From positions 14,353,873-14,417,872 of the forward strand of contig NC_049991.1 in the NCBI RefSeq assembly GCF_000003815.2: DNA of 64,000 bases. The letters are read 5' to 3'. The position numbers and the translations under genes were made by a program. The number at the start of each line of letters is the position of its first letter. Positions within the stretch are counted from its first letter, which is position 1. Shown here piece by piece: positions 11,750 through 21,924 of this stretch. Source of the DNA: Branchiostoma floridae (Eukaryota > Chordata > Leptocardii > Amphioxiformes > Branchiostomatidae). The notes under the pieces were generated by a model, which saw nothing but the letters and a program-made list of their open reading frames with translations, did no database searches and had not been told where the DNA came from.

Positions 11750-12652
11750 TCAAACGGCGTGGATGAGGAACCCACTAAAAGTGAGGTACCCGTTACCGCT
11801 GCTAAACAAACTACGACCGCTAGAGTCCACCTCCACCCAAACCTCGTCCCCAGGCTGCAGCTGCAGGATGGCGCTGTTACTGCTGGACTGGCGATGAGCT
11901 TGTCCGCCGTTGTGCTCGTGCAGACCAACCATCTTTGCACCGTTCTTCATTAGACGAAGTAGTTGGTGTTAGGTAGATTCTGTGTCATACCAGTAAAGGT
12001 GAAGAAGTAGACGCCTCCGACTGCAGCCACAAACTTCCCCGTCTCCTGGTTGTAGGCCCCGCCCACGTTGCTAAGGATGACGTCATACGTCAGCACTGTG
12101 TTCACCAAAGGATTTGTAAGGCTATTGGTTCGCACCACGGAAAACGCCACGACAGCTGGGGTGGTACCAGGTGCTCCCTTCTCACCTGCCAGTCCCTTTT
12201 CACCCTTATCTCCCTTCTCACCTGCCGGTCCGACGGGACCCAGCTTACCTGGCGCACCTCTCACACCCTTCTCACCTGGCGTTCCACCATGGCCTGAAAA
12301 TCGTAACACAGAAAATCAGTCTCAGACAGGCAACTTTGCTGTCACAAAGGTTTAACTAATGCTTGCAAGGAGTTGAGATAGGTTGCTTCGAGAGAAACTC
12401 GAGCATAATCTTCAACGTCAAAGATACATTTCAGCATAAGTTTCATTTTGAACGTGTTTACTTCGTACCTCTGGGTCCCATGTCCCCTTTAGGCCCGACA
12501 GGCCCGGGCGCGGCCACCACCGTGATGTTCTGGTTGTTGTAGAACTGTTTGGAGCAGGAACCATCCTCTTCATGTGCCTCTTCGGCGAGTGTCTGGATTA
12601 TCAATGTGCCGAGAAGAACGACGACAGAAACCAGCAGTCTTGCTTGAGCCAT
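11750..12652 (-). pseudogene. Collagen-like C1q gene copy C1q-3, frame-broken in the C1q domain
   Basis: Exons 12469-12652 and 11750-12293 have the same splice sites as C1q-2, and exon 1 is intact (MAQARLLVSVVVLLGTLIIQ, GSCSKQF, NIT). The coding length is 728 bases against 732 in C1q-2: the sister sequence GACGGACG is reduced to a single GACG near 11954, and the frame ends right after TNYFV, about two thirds into the C1q domain. The remaining third (MKNGAKMVGLHEHNGG to FSGFLIHAV) is preserved in another frame, with no other damage seen. That means the change is young, polymorphic or an assembly error. If real, the product lacks the last strands of the jelly-roll and should not fold. Confidence 0.8.
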
Positions 12653-13029
12653 TTTGATGTGATTCAACAGCAATAAAAGTCTCAATGTACGTCCTGCTTG
12701 TAACGAGAGTTAAAACTGTCTGGACGGGTTCACAAGTGTTCAGTGATACTTACGTACCTTGGTAACTTTGTTTGTCTAATAACTGGAGTCAGTGTTCTTG
12801 ATCATTTGAAAATGTGTTGAAAATGAATCAAGAGGGAAATAAAACAATGAAACGATCTGTCAATGTCACAGAGATGAAAGCATTGGTTTTGGAAGCGGCT
12901 GATGCTTGGATATAAAGGTGTAAATTTTTGAATCTCCGACAGGACTGGGCGAGTCTTTGTTATATTTGTCATTGGTATTGGAAACACCTGTTGAAGTTGG
13001 AGGGAGTTGACATCATCTTTATTGATATA

Positions 13030-13067
13030 GCCGCCACTGTGATGTTCTGGTTGTTGTTGAACTGTTT
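13030..13067 (-). pseudogene. Relic of a C1q exon 1 (38 bases)
   Basis: On the minus strand this short block spells KQFNNNQNITVAA, the conserved Cys-proximal segment of exon 1 in the array ([14 protein letters not shown] in the sisters). It is joined directly to sequence that normally lies upstream of the start codon (CACAAGTGTTC, TACCTTGGTAACTCGTG). Signal peptide, start codon, collagen and C1q exon are absent. It marks a deleted gene copy between C1q-3 and C1q-4. Confidence 0.75.
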
Positions 13068-13990
13068 CACAAGTGTTCTGTGATACTCACATACCTTGGT
13101 AACTCGTGTGTGTCGAGGAACATAGTCACTGGCCTGGGTCACTTGAAAAGACGTTTAGAATAAATCAAGAGAAACATAAAACCATCAAACCTTCTGCCCA
13201 AGTCATAGTGAGTGATTGCAGCCTTTTGTTATTTTGGACATTGGTATTGGAACCACCTTTTGTGGTATCTTCAAGGAGGATGTATAGAGAATATATAACC
13301 CCCTTGGTATCTTTAAGGGCATAAAACGTGGTGAAAATATTTGCGTTTTACAATGTCGATGCCATTTTCTTCGGATTGTCACGTTCTTTTGACGTCACGG
13401 TTTCTTAACACAGCAGCGTCTGTTGGAAGGTTGTGCGCGATTGGCCGGCTTATGATGAAAAAACACCAGAAAGTTATATGACAGTATGGATGATTGATGG
13501 CGCCTATGATATAAAAACGGGAGGTAGTGACCTGCAGATAAACGAAGACACTTCAAGCAAGCAACATGCCATCAAATCACTTTAATTCACTTCCAAGCAC
13601 AATACATGTACGTAGGTACATCAAGTCTGGATATAAAATGTGGGACTTTTCGTCTTCCTCTGCTTCCAAAAAAAAAGAAGTCAAACCCAACTTGTTTAGA
13701 AATAACCAACAATAGCATTGCATGGACTAGCCCCTTTTCCTGATAATGTTAATCACTGTCCATTGTCAAATGTATGTCTCCTATAGATGTTTCTATCATG
13801 TACCTGCAATTAGCCTCCAGGCATGAACTTGAAAATGAACCTTAACTATAAAAAGGCAAGCTATACGGTTCAGAAAGAGCGCGTGACAACAAATATTCAT
13901 GAAGATTACAGATACGGTAACTGTTACACAAAATCATTGTTGTGCACCATTATTGTAATTCGAATATTTCTAATTCTAAAGTAGAATTGA
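13068..13990 (-). repeat. Second copy of the C1q upstream flank
   Basis: This matches 10800-11700 block by block: CACGGTTTCTTAACACAGC, GGATGATTGATGGCGCC, CAAATCACTTTAATTCAC, ATGTATGTCTCCTATAG and GAAAGAGCGCGTGACAAC recur in order. It joins the exon relic (13030-13067) to the 3' end of C1q-4. Offsets against the first copy are about 2.27-2.31 kb, the size of a gene-plus-flank unit. Confidence 0.75.
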
Positions 13991-14060
13991 CATTGCAAAT
14001 GGAAGTGTTTATGGTTTTAACTCAGGACGACTCATCACTCTTCATACACAAATCTATCAC

Positions 14061-14982
14061 TCAAGCGGCGTGTATGAGGAACCCACTAAAAGTGAGGTAC
14101 CTGTTACCGCTGCTAAACAAACTACGACCGTTAGAATCCAGCTCAACCCAAACCTCGTCCCCAGGCTGGAGCTGCAAGATAGCGCTGTTACTGCTGGACT
14201 GGTGCTGGGGGCTTCTGCCGTTGTTCTCGTGCAGACTAACCATCTTTGCACCATTCTTCATGAGACGGACGTAGTAGTTGGAACTGGATCCGGAATTCGG
14301 TGTCATACCAGTGAACGTGAAGAAGTAGACGCCTCCGACTGTAGCCACAAACTTCCCCGTCTCCTGGTTGTAGGCCCCGCCCACATTGCTAAGGATGACG
14401 TCATACGTCACCACCGTATTAGACGAAGGCTTCTCAAGTTTGGTCGTTCTGGCCACGGAAAACGCCACGACAGGTGGAGCAGGTGGGCTGGTACCAGGTG
14501 CTCCCTTCGCACCTGCCAGTCCCTGTTCACCTGTGTCTCCCTTCTCACCTGCCGGTCCGACCGGACCCAGCTTACCTGGCGCGCCTCTCACGCCCTTCTC
14601 ACCTGGCGTTCCGCCATGGCCTGAAAATCGTAACACAGAAAATCAATCTTGGACAGGCAACTTTGCTTTCACAACCGTTTAGCAAGGCTTGCAAGGAGCG
14701 GAGATAGGTAGGTTTAAGAGAATTTCGAGCATAATCTTCAACGTCAAATATACATTTCAGCCTATTAAACTTTCATTTTGAACGTGTTTACTTCGTACCT
14801 CTGGGTCCCATGTCTCCTTTAGGCCCGACAGGCCCGGGTGCGGCCACCACCGTGATGTTCTGGTTGTTGTTGAACTGTTTGGAGCAGGAACCATCCTCTT
14901 CATGTGCCTCTTCGGCAAGAGTCTGGATCATCAATGCACCGAGAAGAAAAGCAACAACAGCGAAAACTTTTGTTTGGGCCAT
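14061..14982 (-). CDS. Secreted collagen-like C1q-domain protein, copy C1q-4
   Basis: Exons 14799-14982 and 14061-14620, phase-1 intron of 178 bases, 247 residues, intact. Signal peptide MAQTKVFAVVAFLLGALMIQ, then EEAHEEDGSCSKQF and NIT. The stalk has about 17 triplets ([19 protein letters not shown], then GEQGLAGAKGAPG). The C1q domain shows [37 protein letters not shown] and FSGFLIHAA. It differs from its sisters around residues TPNSGSSSNYYV, where they have [11 protein letters not shown], so a loop has changed length. It shares its KLEKPSS segment with C1q-1 and its collagen start with C1q-3, a mosaic pattern that suggests gene conversion within the array. Confidence 0.88.
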
Positions 14983-15606
14983 TTTGAAGCGTTGCAGTAT
15001 TCACAAATGTACGGGTACCACTTCTGGCGAGGGTTACATTTACCTGGACTGATTAACAGACGTTTCTGTAACTTTGTTTGCCACCCACCATGGTAACCTA
15101 TATTTGCTGTGGAAGAGAGTCATATGGCTATTTGATCATGTATGAAAAATTAAACCGGAATACAAAAGCTTTGCCAAAATATTTTCGATGTGATGACAGT
15201 CTGTCTTGATCTTTATTTGCCCATTAGCAGATTTCTCACCTGTTGCCGAGATATCCTCATACATTCACCTGCCGAATGTTTGGAGTTGGATATGTGTGTT
15301 AGCCGTGTGTTAAAACGCCGTGATTTGTGTGCACTTCACCCATATGTCTAAGGATATACAGGTTGGTTGATATGGCTGTATAGATAGGTCCAAAGGTATG
15401 TTTCTTGGCATACTCAGTCATCTAGCAGATCTTAAAAGGGATACTGCGAGGTCTTCTTGCTTCTGGGTTCCCTTACCTGAGCGTAACTTAGTTACAAAAT
15501 CCTAGAGAACCAATGTTATGTTCCGTTTGTCATCACCTTTCCACTTACAATGTTGAGCGTATGAACTGTTGAACAAGCCAGGTACTGTGCAAACCAGTGC
15601 ACTTAC

Positions 15607-15791
15607 TCGTAGCAATCATCATTCAGTTCAAGACACGCTGACAGCGAGAACTCATTAATATTTGCAGGTGATATATTTTGACGGGGACTGTAGTCAGCAC
15701 TCAGTGGTATAGATTCGCTGAGGCTGCAAGGGAGAAAGAGCACGACCAAGAAAGCAAGTGTTGGCTCGTTGCGTATGATACGATGCGCCAT
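15607..15791 (-). CDS. Orphan signal-peptide first exon
   Basis: An ATG at 15791 starts MAHRIIRNEPTLAFLVVLFL, a basic stretch followed by a hydrophobic core and CSLSES, a classical signal peptide. It continues with a PRQNIS sequon to ACLELNDDCY. The exon ends at a consensus donor (ACGA/GTAAGT, intron from 15606) in phase 2. The C1q acceptors need phase 1, so this is not an alternative first exon of C1q-4. No downstream exon was identified in the 600 bases before C1q-4. It may belong to a gene spanning C1q-4, or be a remnant. Family not recognised. Confidence 0.4.
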
Positions 15792-16624
15792 GAAATCAAA
15801 TAGACTTTTTCAATGATGATGGGAGATACATTGCACTATTCTATTGCACTTTGGGTAGCTCGGAGGAAACAAAATCATTACGCTGACAATCTGTGTCCGA
15901 TCCGGTCCATACATATTTTCATGGTAATATATTTTGTTTGCCCCTTGAGCTACCCATAGTGCCATGCGTCTCCAAGGACGCAACGGGATGAATGAAAAGT
16001 TATATAGCCTAGCTTGTCGATTACCCTGACTTGAGCCAATCAGTAGGTAATCAAATGGTGCGGATTGTGTAGATCGATGCTACAATATAGAAATCGATTA
16101 CTCTCTGAAATTGACACTATAAATTTGATAACAGCTTAAAAGAGCCATTTAGACAAGAAAGAACACATTTATTCAAGTTTCTGATGTTGAGATTTCAAGC
16201 CCATGTTTCCGATCAACATCAGTAAAGACAAACACAACATTGTCTACAAAATGGACATATACCAAGCTGTTTTCTTGATAAACGAAAAGAGCTATTCCTC
16301 CTCTATAGCTACAACCGGACATGTAGGAGAATAAATTACTGATGACTCAAAACCATAGGATCACAAAGGTTTTACATTTTTGTAACGCATGGCTTCGAAA
16401 ACCAAAGTGCACTTCAATCATTGTAGGGCAAATTGTTTTCATTCAAGAACTTGAAGAAAGATTTTATTTTCCATAAACATCAGTTGTCAAAACAATGGAT
16501 TTAACTCAATATAACCAAGAATATCACAAACACTACAAACCACAATACAATATTTCCATAGGAAAACAAAGATTCGGCTTCTATTCTATTCTACGCAAAT
16601 ATCTATTACTATGATTATGTCTTC

Positions 16625-16780
16625 TGAAACCAAAGTGCAGTCACATTCGCGGTAGGTCGTCGTATGATTTGATTTCGTAGGATTTTCAAACAGGTCGTGC
16701 ATGACAGAACCAAGCGCCGTCAAGGATCTAAGACAGCCTTTTCGGTAACAATATAGCTGAACTTTTGCAAGAAACATGCA
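16625..16780. mobile_element. Degenerate copy of the 16.8-kb MITE
   Basis: Resembles the left three quarters of the neighbouring element (16831-17046): AGTCACATTCGCGGTAGGTCGTCG, the core GGATTTTCAAACAGGTCG and AACAATATAGCTGAAC-type sequence occur in matching order. It lacks the right inverted repeat. It looks like an older insertion or a fragment of a local duplication. Confidence 0.5.
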
Positions 16781-16830
16781 TGCCTATTCTAATGATACCC
16801 CTAGTTTGTAATCATATAACGTTTGTGAGG

Positions 16831-17046
16831 GCGCGGTCACATAGGTCGTGCGATCGTCGTACGACTTTGATGCCATAGGATTTTCAAGCAGGTCGTCGGA
16901 CACGACAGAGCGAACCACCGACATGGGTCCAAAACAGCGTTTTGTGTACCAAAACAGTTGAACGTTGTAGGAGACGTACACGATTGTTCTCCAAAATGCC
17001 CGAAGATAGCGATCGTACGACGATCTCACGACCTATGTGACCGCGC
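16831..17046. mobile_element. MITE with inverted repeats of about 35 bases
   Basis: It begins GCGCGGTCACATAGGTCGTG and ends with the exact complement CACGACCTATGTGACCGCGC; the repeat extends inwards over GATCGTCGTACGA with one mismatch. 216 bp with no open frame of its own. Open frames seen across it on the minus strand are chance. No target duplication could be fixed at the ends. Confidence 0.75.
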
Positions 17047-17198
17047 ACCTTAGACATTTCTGTATGACACATGGTTTTCCTTGACCTTACTCTCAGTCAG
17101 GATTGGGCTACAGTCCCACAGTAGACGCTGTCAATCGCCATAACTTCAAGGAGAGAGTGCTACCATCATCTGGAAAGATGGAAGGATGCCTACTACTC

Positions 17199-20016
17199 TC
17201 AGACAGCGTGGATGAGGAACCCGCTAAACGTGAGGTAACAGTCGTCATTACTAAACAAACTGTTGTCGAATCCCTTCATCTCCACCCAAACCTCGTCCCC
17301 AGCCTGCAGCTGAAAGATGGCGCTGTTACTGCTGGACTGGTGCTGACGTTCGTTGCCGTTGTGTTCGTGCAGGTTGACCACCTTCTCTCCGTTCTTCTTC
17401 AGACTGATGAAGTAGTCTTTCCCAGGTGACCAGACTGTCATGCCGGTGAAAGTGAAAAAGTAGACGCCTCCCACCTCTGCGACAAACTTCCCCGTCTCTT
17501 CGTCGTAGTCCTCGCCCACGTTGCTAAGGATGACGTCATACGTCAGCACCGTGTCCACCCCAGGATTTCTAAGGCTGGTCGTTCTTGCCACGGAGAACGC
17601 CACGACAGGTGGAGTGAGTAGGTTTCCAGGTATCCCCTTCTCACCTGCCGGTCCCTGCTCACCTTTGTCTCCCTTTTCACCTGCCGGTCCGACCGGACCT
17701 GTCTCGCCTGGAGCTCCTCTCCGGCCCTTCTCACCTGGCTCACCCTTCTCACCTACAGAATATAAAGGATGCAAAAACTCAGTACAAAAAATCACAGTTT
17801 ATCATAAGGCAAGTTCAGCTGCACAACCCATACTCCCGAGATTTCCATAACATGGCACGGTATCAAAGTTTAAAACCCCTCTCCACTGAGGAGACGACTA
17901 TTGAGCAACCATATCACATTGGTAGCTTAAACGAATTTCATTGGTACGGAAACGTATATTTGTTGTCTTTAAGTCAAACATTTACACCATGGATCATATT
18001 CAAGTCACAAGGTCATGCAAATCCAATTTTTGGCGCTCAACACTCTATATCCATTATGCTAACGTCACATTTACACAAAGGGGTCCGGCCGGGTAGGTTA
18101 GGGGCTGATTTGTTGCACTTTCGGGCGGGACCCCGTGAGACCCCCGGCGGCTGCCGGGCTAGTTTGGGGCTCGGGCGGGGCCCCGGTTGATTCTTAGACG
18201 AACTTAAAATCAACCGGGCCCCGGGCAGGAAAATACGCCGAATCAAAGCCGTCAACTAATCGTGGACACATCGACAGGCTCCCCTACAGTACCCACCCAG
18301 TACCCGCCCGGCATCCCGACGGTACTCGACGGTACAGGCTCAACCTTATTGCATTACAAACTATTGCATCCGTTGTGTCATCCCGGAACACCGCCAGGGC
18401 CGCTGACGGGGTCCCTCGGTTGATCGAACGGGACAATTTGGGCCATGGTCACATTTCCACATAGGGACCCGAGCGGGTAAGTTACGGACTGTTTTTTGGC
18501 TCTTCCGGTGGGTGTCCTGTGGGTCTCCCAGCGGCTTCCGGGTTATTTTTGGCCTCGGGCGAGGCCCCGGTTGGTTTTAAGTCGGACTTAAATTGAACCG
18601 GGGTCCCGGCGGGGAAAATATTAGGGAAATATCATCAGTAAAAAAACTCACTTTCTACTCTTCTCAATGGAAGGTCTCACACGTATGAGCAGGTCATAGA
18701 ACATTTGAGACACCATGCGCACAAATGACTTAAAGTTGCAACAGTGTTCTCGCATTTATAGCTTGCTCATCAGCGTATCGTAGAACCCAAACATGGGTCG
18801 GCGCCTCAACCAGAGCCGAACCCAACATCTTCTTCTCTGGCGTTGCCGTTCCGCTTGTCTCTCTGCTTCCGGGCAAGGATGAAACGGTGACGAGCCGTCG
18901 CCACCCTCGAGCTTAGCCTGAGCTGAGCAAGCGGCATGTGCTCACCCTGCCAATCGAAGTGCAGTGGCATTTTCCGCTTCTACTAGTGTTAGTACCACGT
19001 GGCGCACAAAAGTCAACAAAGACGAGCCAGCCAATAACCGCCCCCCCCCCCCAGCAAAAAACAAAAACATGATGGTCATGGTTCGCGGGGCGTACGACAG
19101 GGACCATACTATTCTCCNNNNNNNNNNNNNNNNNNNNNNNNNNNNNNNNNNNNNNNNNNNNNNNNNNNNNNNNNNNNNNNNNNNNNNNNNNNNNNNNNNN
19201 NNNNNNNNNNNNNNNNNNNNNNNNNNNNNNNNNNNNNNNNNNNNNNNNNNNNNNNNNNNNNNGAATAGGACCATACATCTACAAGGGGTGAATCGGCCGA
19301 CCCACTGCCAGACCCCTACGGGGTACCCGTGGACATCCCCGGGGCAGCTCACGGTTGCCTGCCGAGCATCGAGCGATAAATGATTAAAAAATACGACTAT
19401 TGCACGAAAGCCGCCGGAATGCCCACCGGAGCCCCCCGGGACCTCTAACGGGACGCGTGAAGAAAAAATGATTTGTGACTATGTGAGCCGATGTCTTCCC
19501 GGCTTCAGAGCCCGGTCGGGGCCTAGATCGGTTAGACACCGCGCGGACACCCTGGGTAATGTGACGTAGGCCTAATGGGGATCCCCTTGCGACATGGTGG
19601 CTGGACTGCAATCCCTAGACGGTACCAGTACTCCAGTAAGAATGGAAATCGGACCCGGGATTGGAACTTTGGCTTTTTACCTTGCAGGAAAGTAGCGGTA
19701 TTGCCTGCCACCTGTACGACGGCTCGCTACATTAATCAGATCTAAAGTACCAGACAGCAATGCTACAGTCATCTCGCCACTTCTACCCTGTACCAGTGCT
19801 ACGTAACTTCCTACCTGTGGGTCCCATGTCCCCTTTAGGTCCGACAGGCCCGGGCGGTGTCACCACCGTGATGTTCTGGTTGTTGTAGAACTGTTTCGGA
19901 CAGGAACCGTCCTCTACACGAACCTCCTCCTCTTCGGCAAGGATCGGAACGGTCATGTGTCCAATCAGAGCATAAATAGCTACAGCGAGAAGCGCTCTGG
20001 AGCTTGTTCCGGCCAT
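17199..20016 (-). CDS. Secreted collagen-like C1q-domain protein, C1q-5
   Basis: Exon 1 is 19815-20016 (donor ACAG/GTAGGA) and exon 2 is 17199-17752 (acceptor TTCTGTAG), both phase 1; 251 residues. The intron of 2062 bases is ten times longer than in C1q-1 to C1q-4, because it contains GC-rich transposon sequence and an assembly gap. The pairing rests on order, strand and phase. Signal peptide [20 protein letters not shown], then GSCPKQF and NIT. The stalk has about 17 triplets including [19 protein letters not shown]. The C1q domain shows [35 protein letters not shown] and FSGFLIHAV. Compared with the younger copies it is charge-rich in the loops ([25 protein letters not shown]). Intact as assembled. 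Confidence 0.82.
18055..19575. mobile_element. GC-rich Harbinger-type repeats in the C1q-5 intron
   Basis: Two related GC-rich blocks begin GTCACATTTACAC (about 18063) and GGCCATGGTCACATTTCC (18441), each followed by GGG(G/A)CCCG-type sequence and by a hairpin-forming CCCCGGTTGA/TCAACCGGG pair. A right end AATGTGACGTAGGCC followed by TAA closes at 19572-19575. These match the ends of the intact elements at 8844-9042 and 63161-63348. Left and right ends could not be paired because the target duplications do not match and a gap lies between. Confidence 0.55.
19118..19262. other. Assembly gap (145 N)
   Basis: Run of N inside the C1q-5 intron. GGACCATAC occurs directly on both sides, so a collapsed local repeat is likely. 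Confidence 0.99.
19617..19745 (-). repeat. Possible tRNA-derived SINE
   Basis: On the minus strand TGGCAGGCAATACCGC resembles a pol III A box, and about 45 bases on AGTTCCAATCCCGGG resembles a B box. No cloverleaf could be drawn and no A-rich tail was seen, so this is a weak call. It lies just downstream of the first exon of C1q-5, inside the intron. Confidence 0.3.
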
Positions 20017-21840
20017 CAGGTTGATGTGTTTCGCTCCTAGTGAAGACTGGAGTCAACTTCTTATGGGCAGGGGGCACTAGTGATATTTGTTTTAAAAGCC
20101 GCTTTTTTTCTCGTCAGGAAACAAAGGCCCCATTGTTTTCCATCACAACACACCTTATCCTCGGTTACCCAGTAACACAAGAATAAACAGTAGATGTCAG
20201 CAACATCTTGTTCACATGGCAAAAAAACAGGTAAATATATCAAGGATTGCTTTGTTATTAGAAGGAATACCGATACTAATGATTAGCCTATTGTAACTCC
20301 ATTGTAATTACATATCAAAGAATTATGTTACAACTTATTATTATGTTAACTAAGATTTTAAGCTTTATTCTATATCTCTATTTTGTACTTTGTGTAATAG
20401 CCGTTGCCATACATTGTATTGCGTTCTCTATCATGGCATATTGTGACCAGACATTTAGATGTGATTGGTCAACCGTCACTGACGATTCTTACCTAGATAA
20501 TAACTTCATCTTAACATCTCTCTCCTCATCCTAGCATGGTAAATTGTTATCTTAACAGTGACCTCTTTTTTCTAACAGAAATGAATAAGTAGGTAATCGC
20601 ATTGTGTTCCTTATCATGGTGCATCAACTGTGTCCATTGATTGTGCACACAGGCCGGCCGTGGATAGGTCTGGTTGGAAACTAGAAAACAGGATGAAACC
20701 ATGGAGGAAGCAAGCTAACAGACCACCATGAATTGCGCCACGGTGGGAAAATAATTACCGTTTTCGAAAAGAAACCTCAACCCATAGCATTGATAGCCCC
20801 ATTTAATCTCCTTGATATGGCACAACTTCGTACTATTACTAATTTATGTTGAGTAAAGGGTGGGCAAATTGTGGGTTAAGGTCGAGCAATACATCCACAG
20901 AGCTGTTACAATAACAGACCTAGTCGCGATCGTATACATCATAGAATCGTTCATTTTTTATCAGGGGATTCACATTGCATGCAGCTCAAACTCAGCATTA
21001 ATGATCATGAACCTGAAGTTTATTTATAAGGACCTTTCGATGGTCGTTACAGGGTAAAAATTATAACTGTTACAAATGAACAAGGCAGTTGCATCGGAGA
21101 TGTAAACGTTTCTAGAAGCCACATGCGAAATGAATGAAGCGAAAAGTCAATAGTAATTAATCAAGCCAAATTTATTAGCAACTATGATTAAAAAATGACC
21201 ATTTCAAACTACGTATGGGAAACAATCAAGTTGAATCAACACAAGAAACACACTTTGACAGCATTAGTTATGGCCTCCTTCCATCAATATTGACACGGTA
21301 AAATCCTAATTGAAATCAGCCCTACAGCTTCGACTATAGCTTAACATTCCTATACAAGAGTACATCTGTAAGCTGACTCAGGTCTGTTGCAAAGTTCTGA
21401 TAGTGATAGCATACATTACATAAAGAATGGAACCAAACTAAGTCTAAGACTAAGAGTGAAATTTTACAACTTCATCAAATCACTGTCTTATGTGACTGAA
21501 AGAAGTGCATTTATACTCCTCACGGAAGGTATATGTTTCAGTGATCGATACAATGGTATTCATGTGTTTTATACTTCTCAGATTTTTGGACGTAAACACC
21601 CGGCGGGAGACGTGGGGCATCACAGTCTTGTACTCAGCTAAAGAAGGGTATGTCACCTGGTGAGAGGCGTTAAATCATCCAAGGGGCAAGTTCCTGGCCT
21701 AAGCACGCACATACATCAATATTGAAGCATTCTGCAACTTGGAACGGGTTTAATTAAGTCATTACATGGGGAGATTTGAGGCTCAATTCTTCAAAGGTGC
21801 GATGACGGAAGAGGTAGATCGATTTGTCATGACCCAATTT

Positions 21841-21924
21841 CCGTTAATCTGCGTGAACGAGGAAGCCTGAGAACGTGATGTACCGTTAATCTGCGTGAAC
21901 GAGGAAGCCCGAGAACGTGATGTA
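21841..21924 (-). repeat. 42-base tandem duplication over the C1q-6 stop codon
   Basis: Units 21883-21924 and 21841-21882 differ at one position. The first encodes [12 protein letters not shown] and the stop. The second repeats the same codons in frame immediately downstream, in the 3' untranslated region. Because 42 is a multiple of three, read-through of the first stop would add a second copy of the C-terminal strand before a second TAA. Confidence 0.85.

Noticed and set aside
15607-15791. Alternative first exon for C1q-4
   Set aside because: Donor phase 2 does not match the phase-1 acceptor of C1q exon 2.
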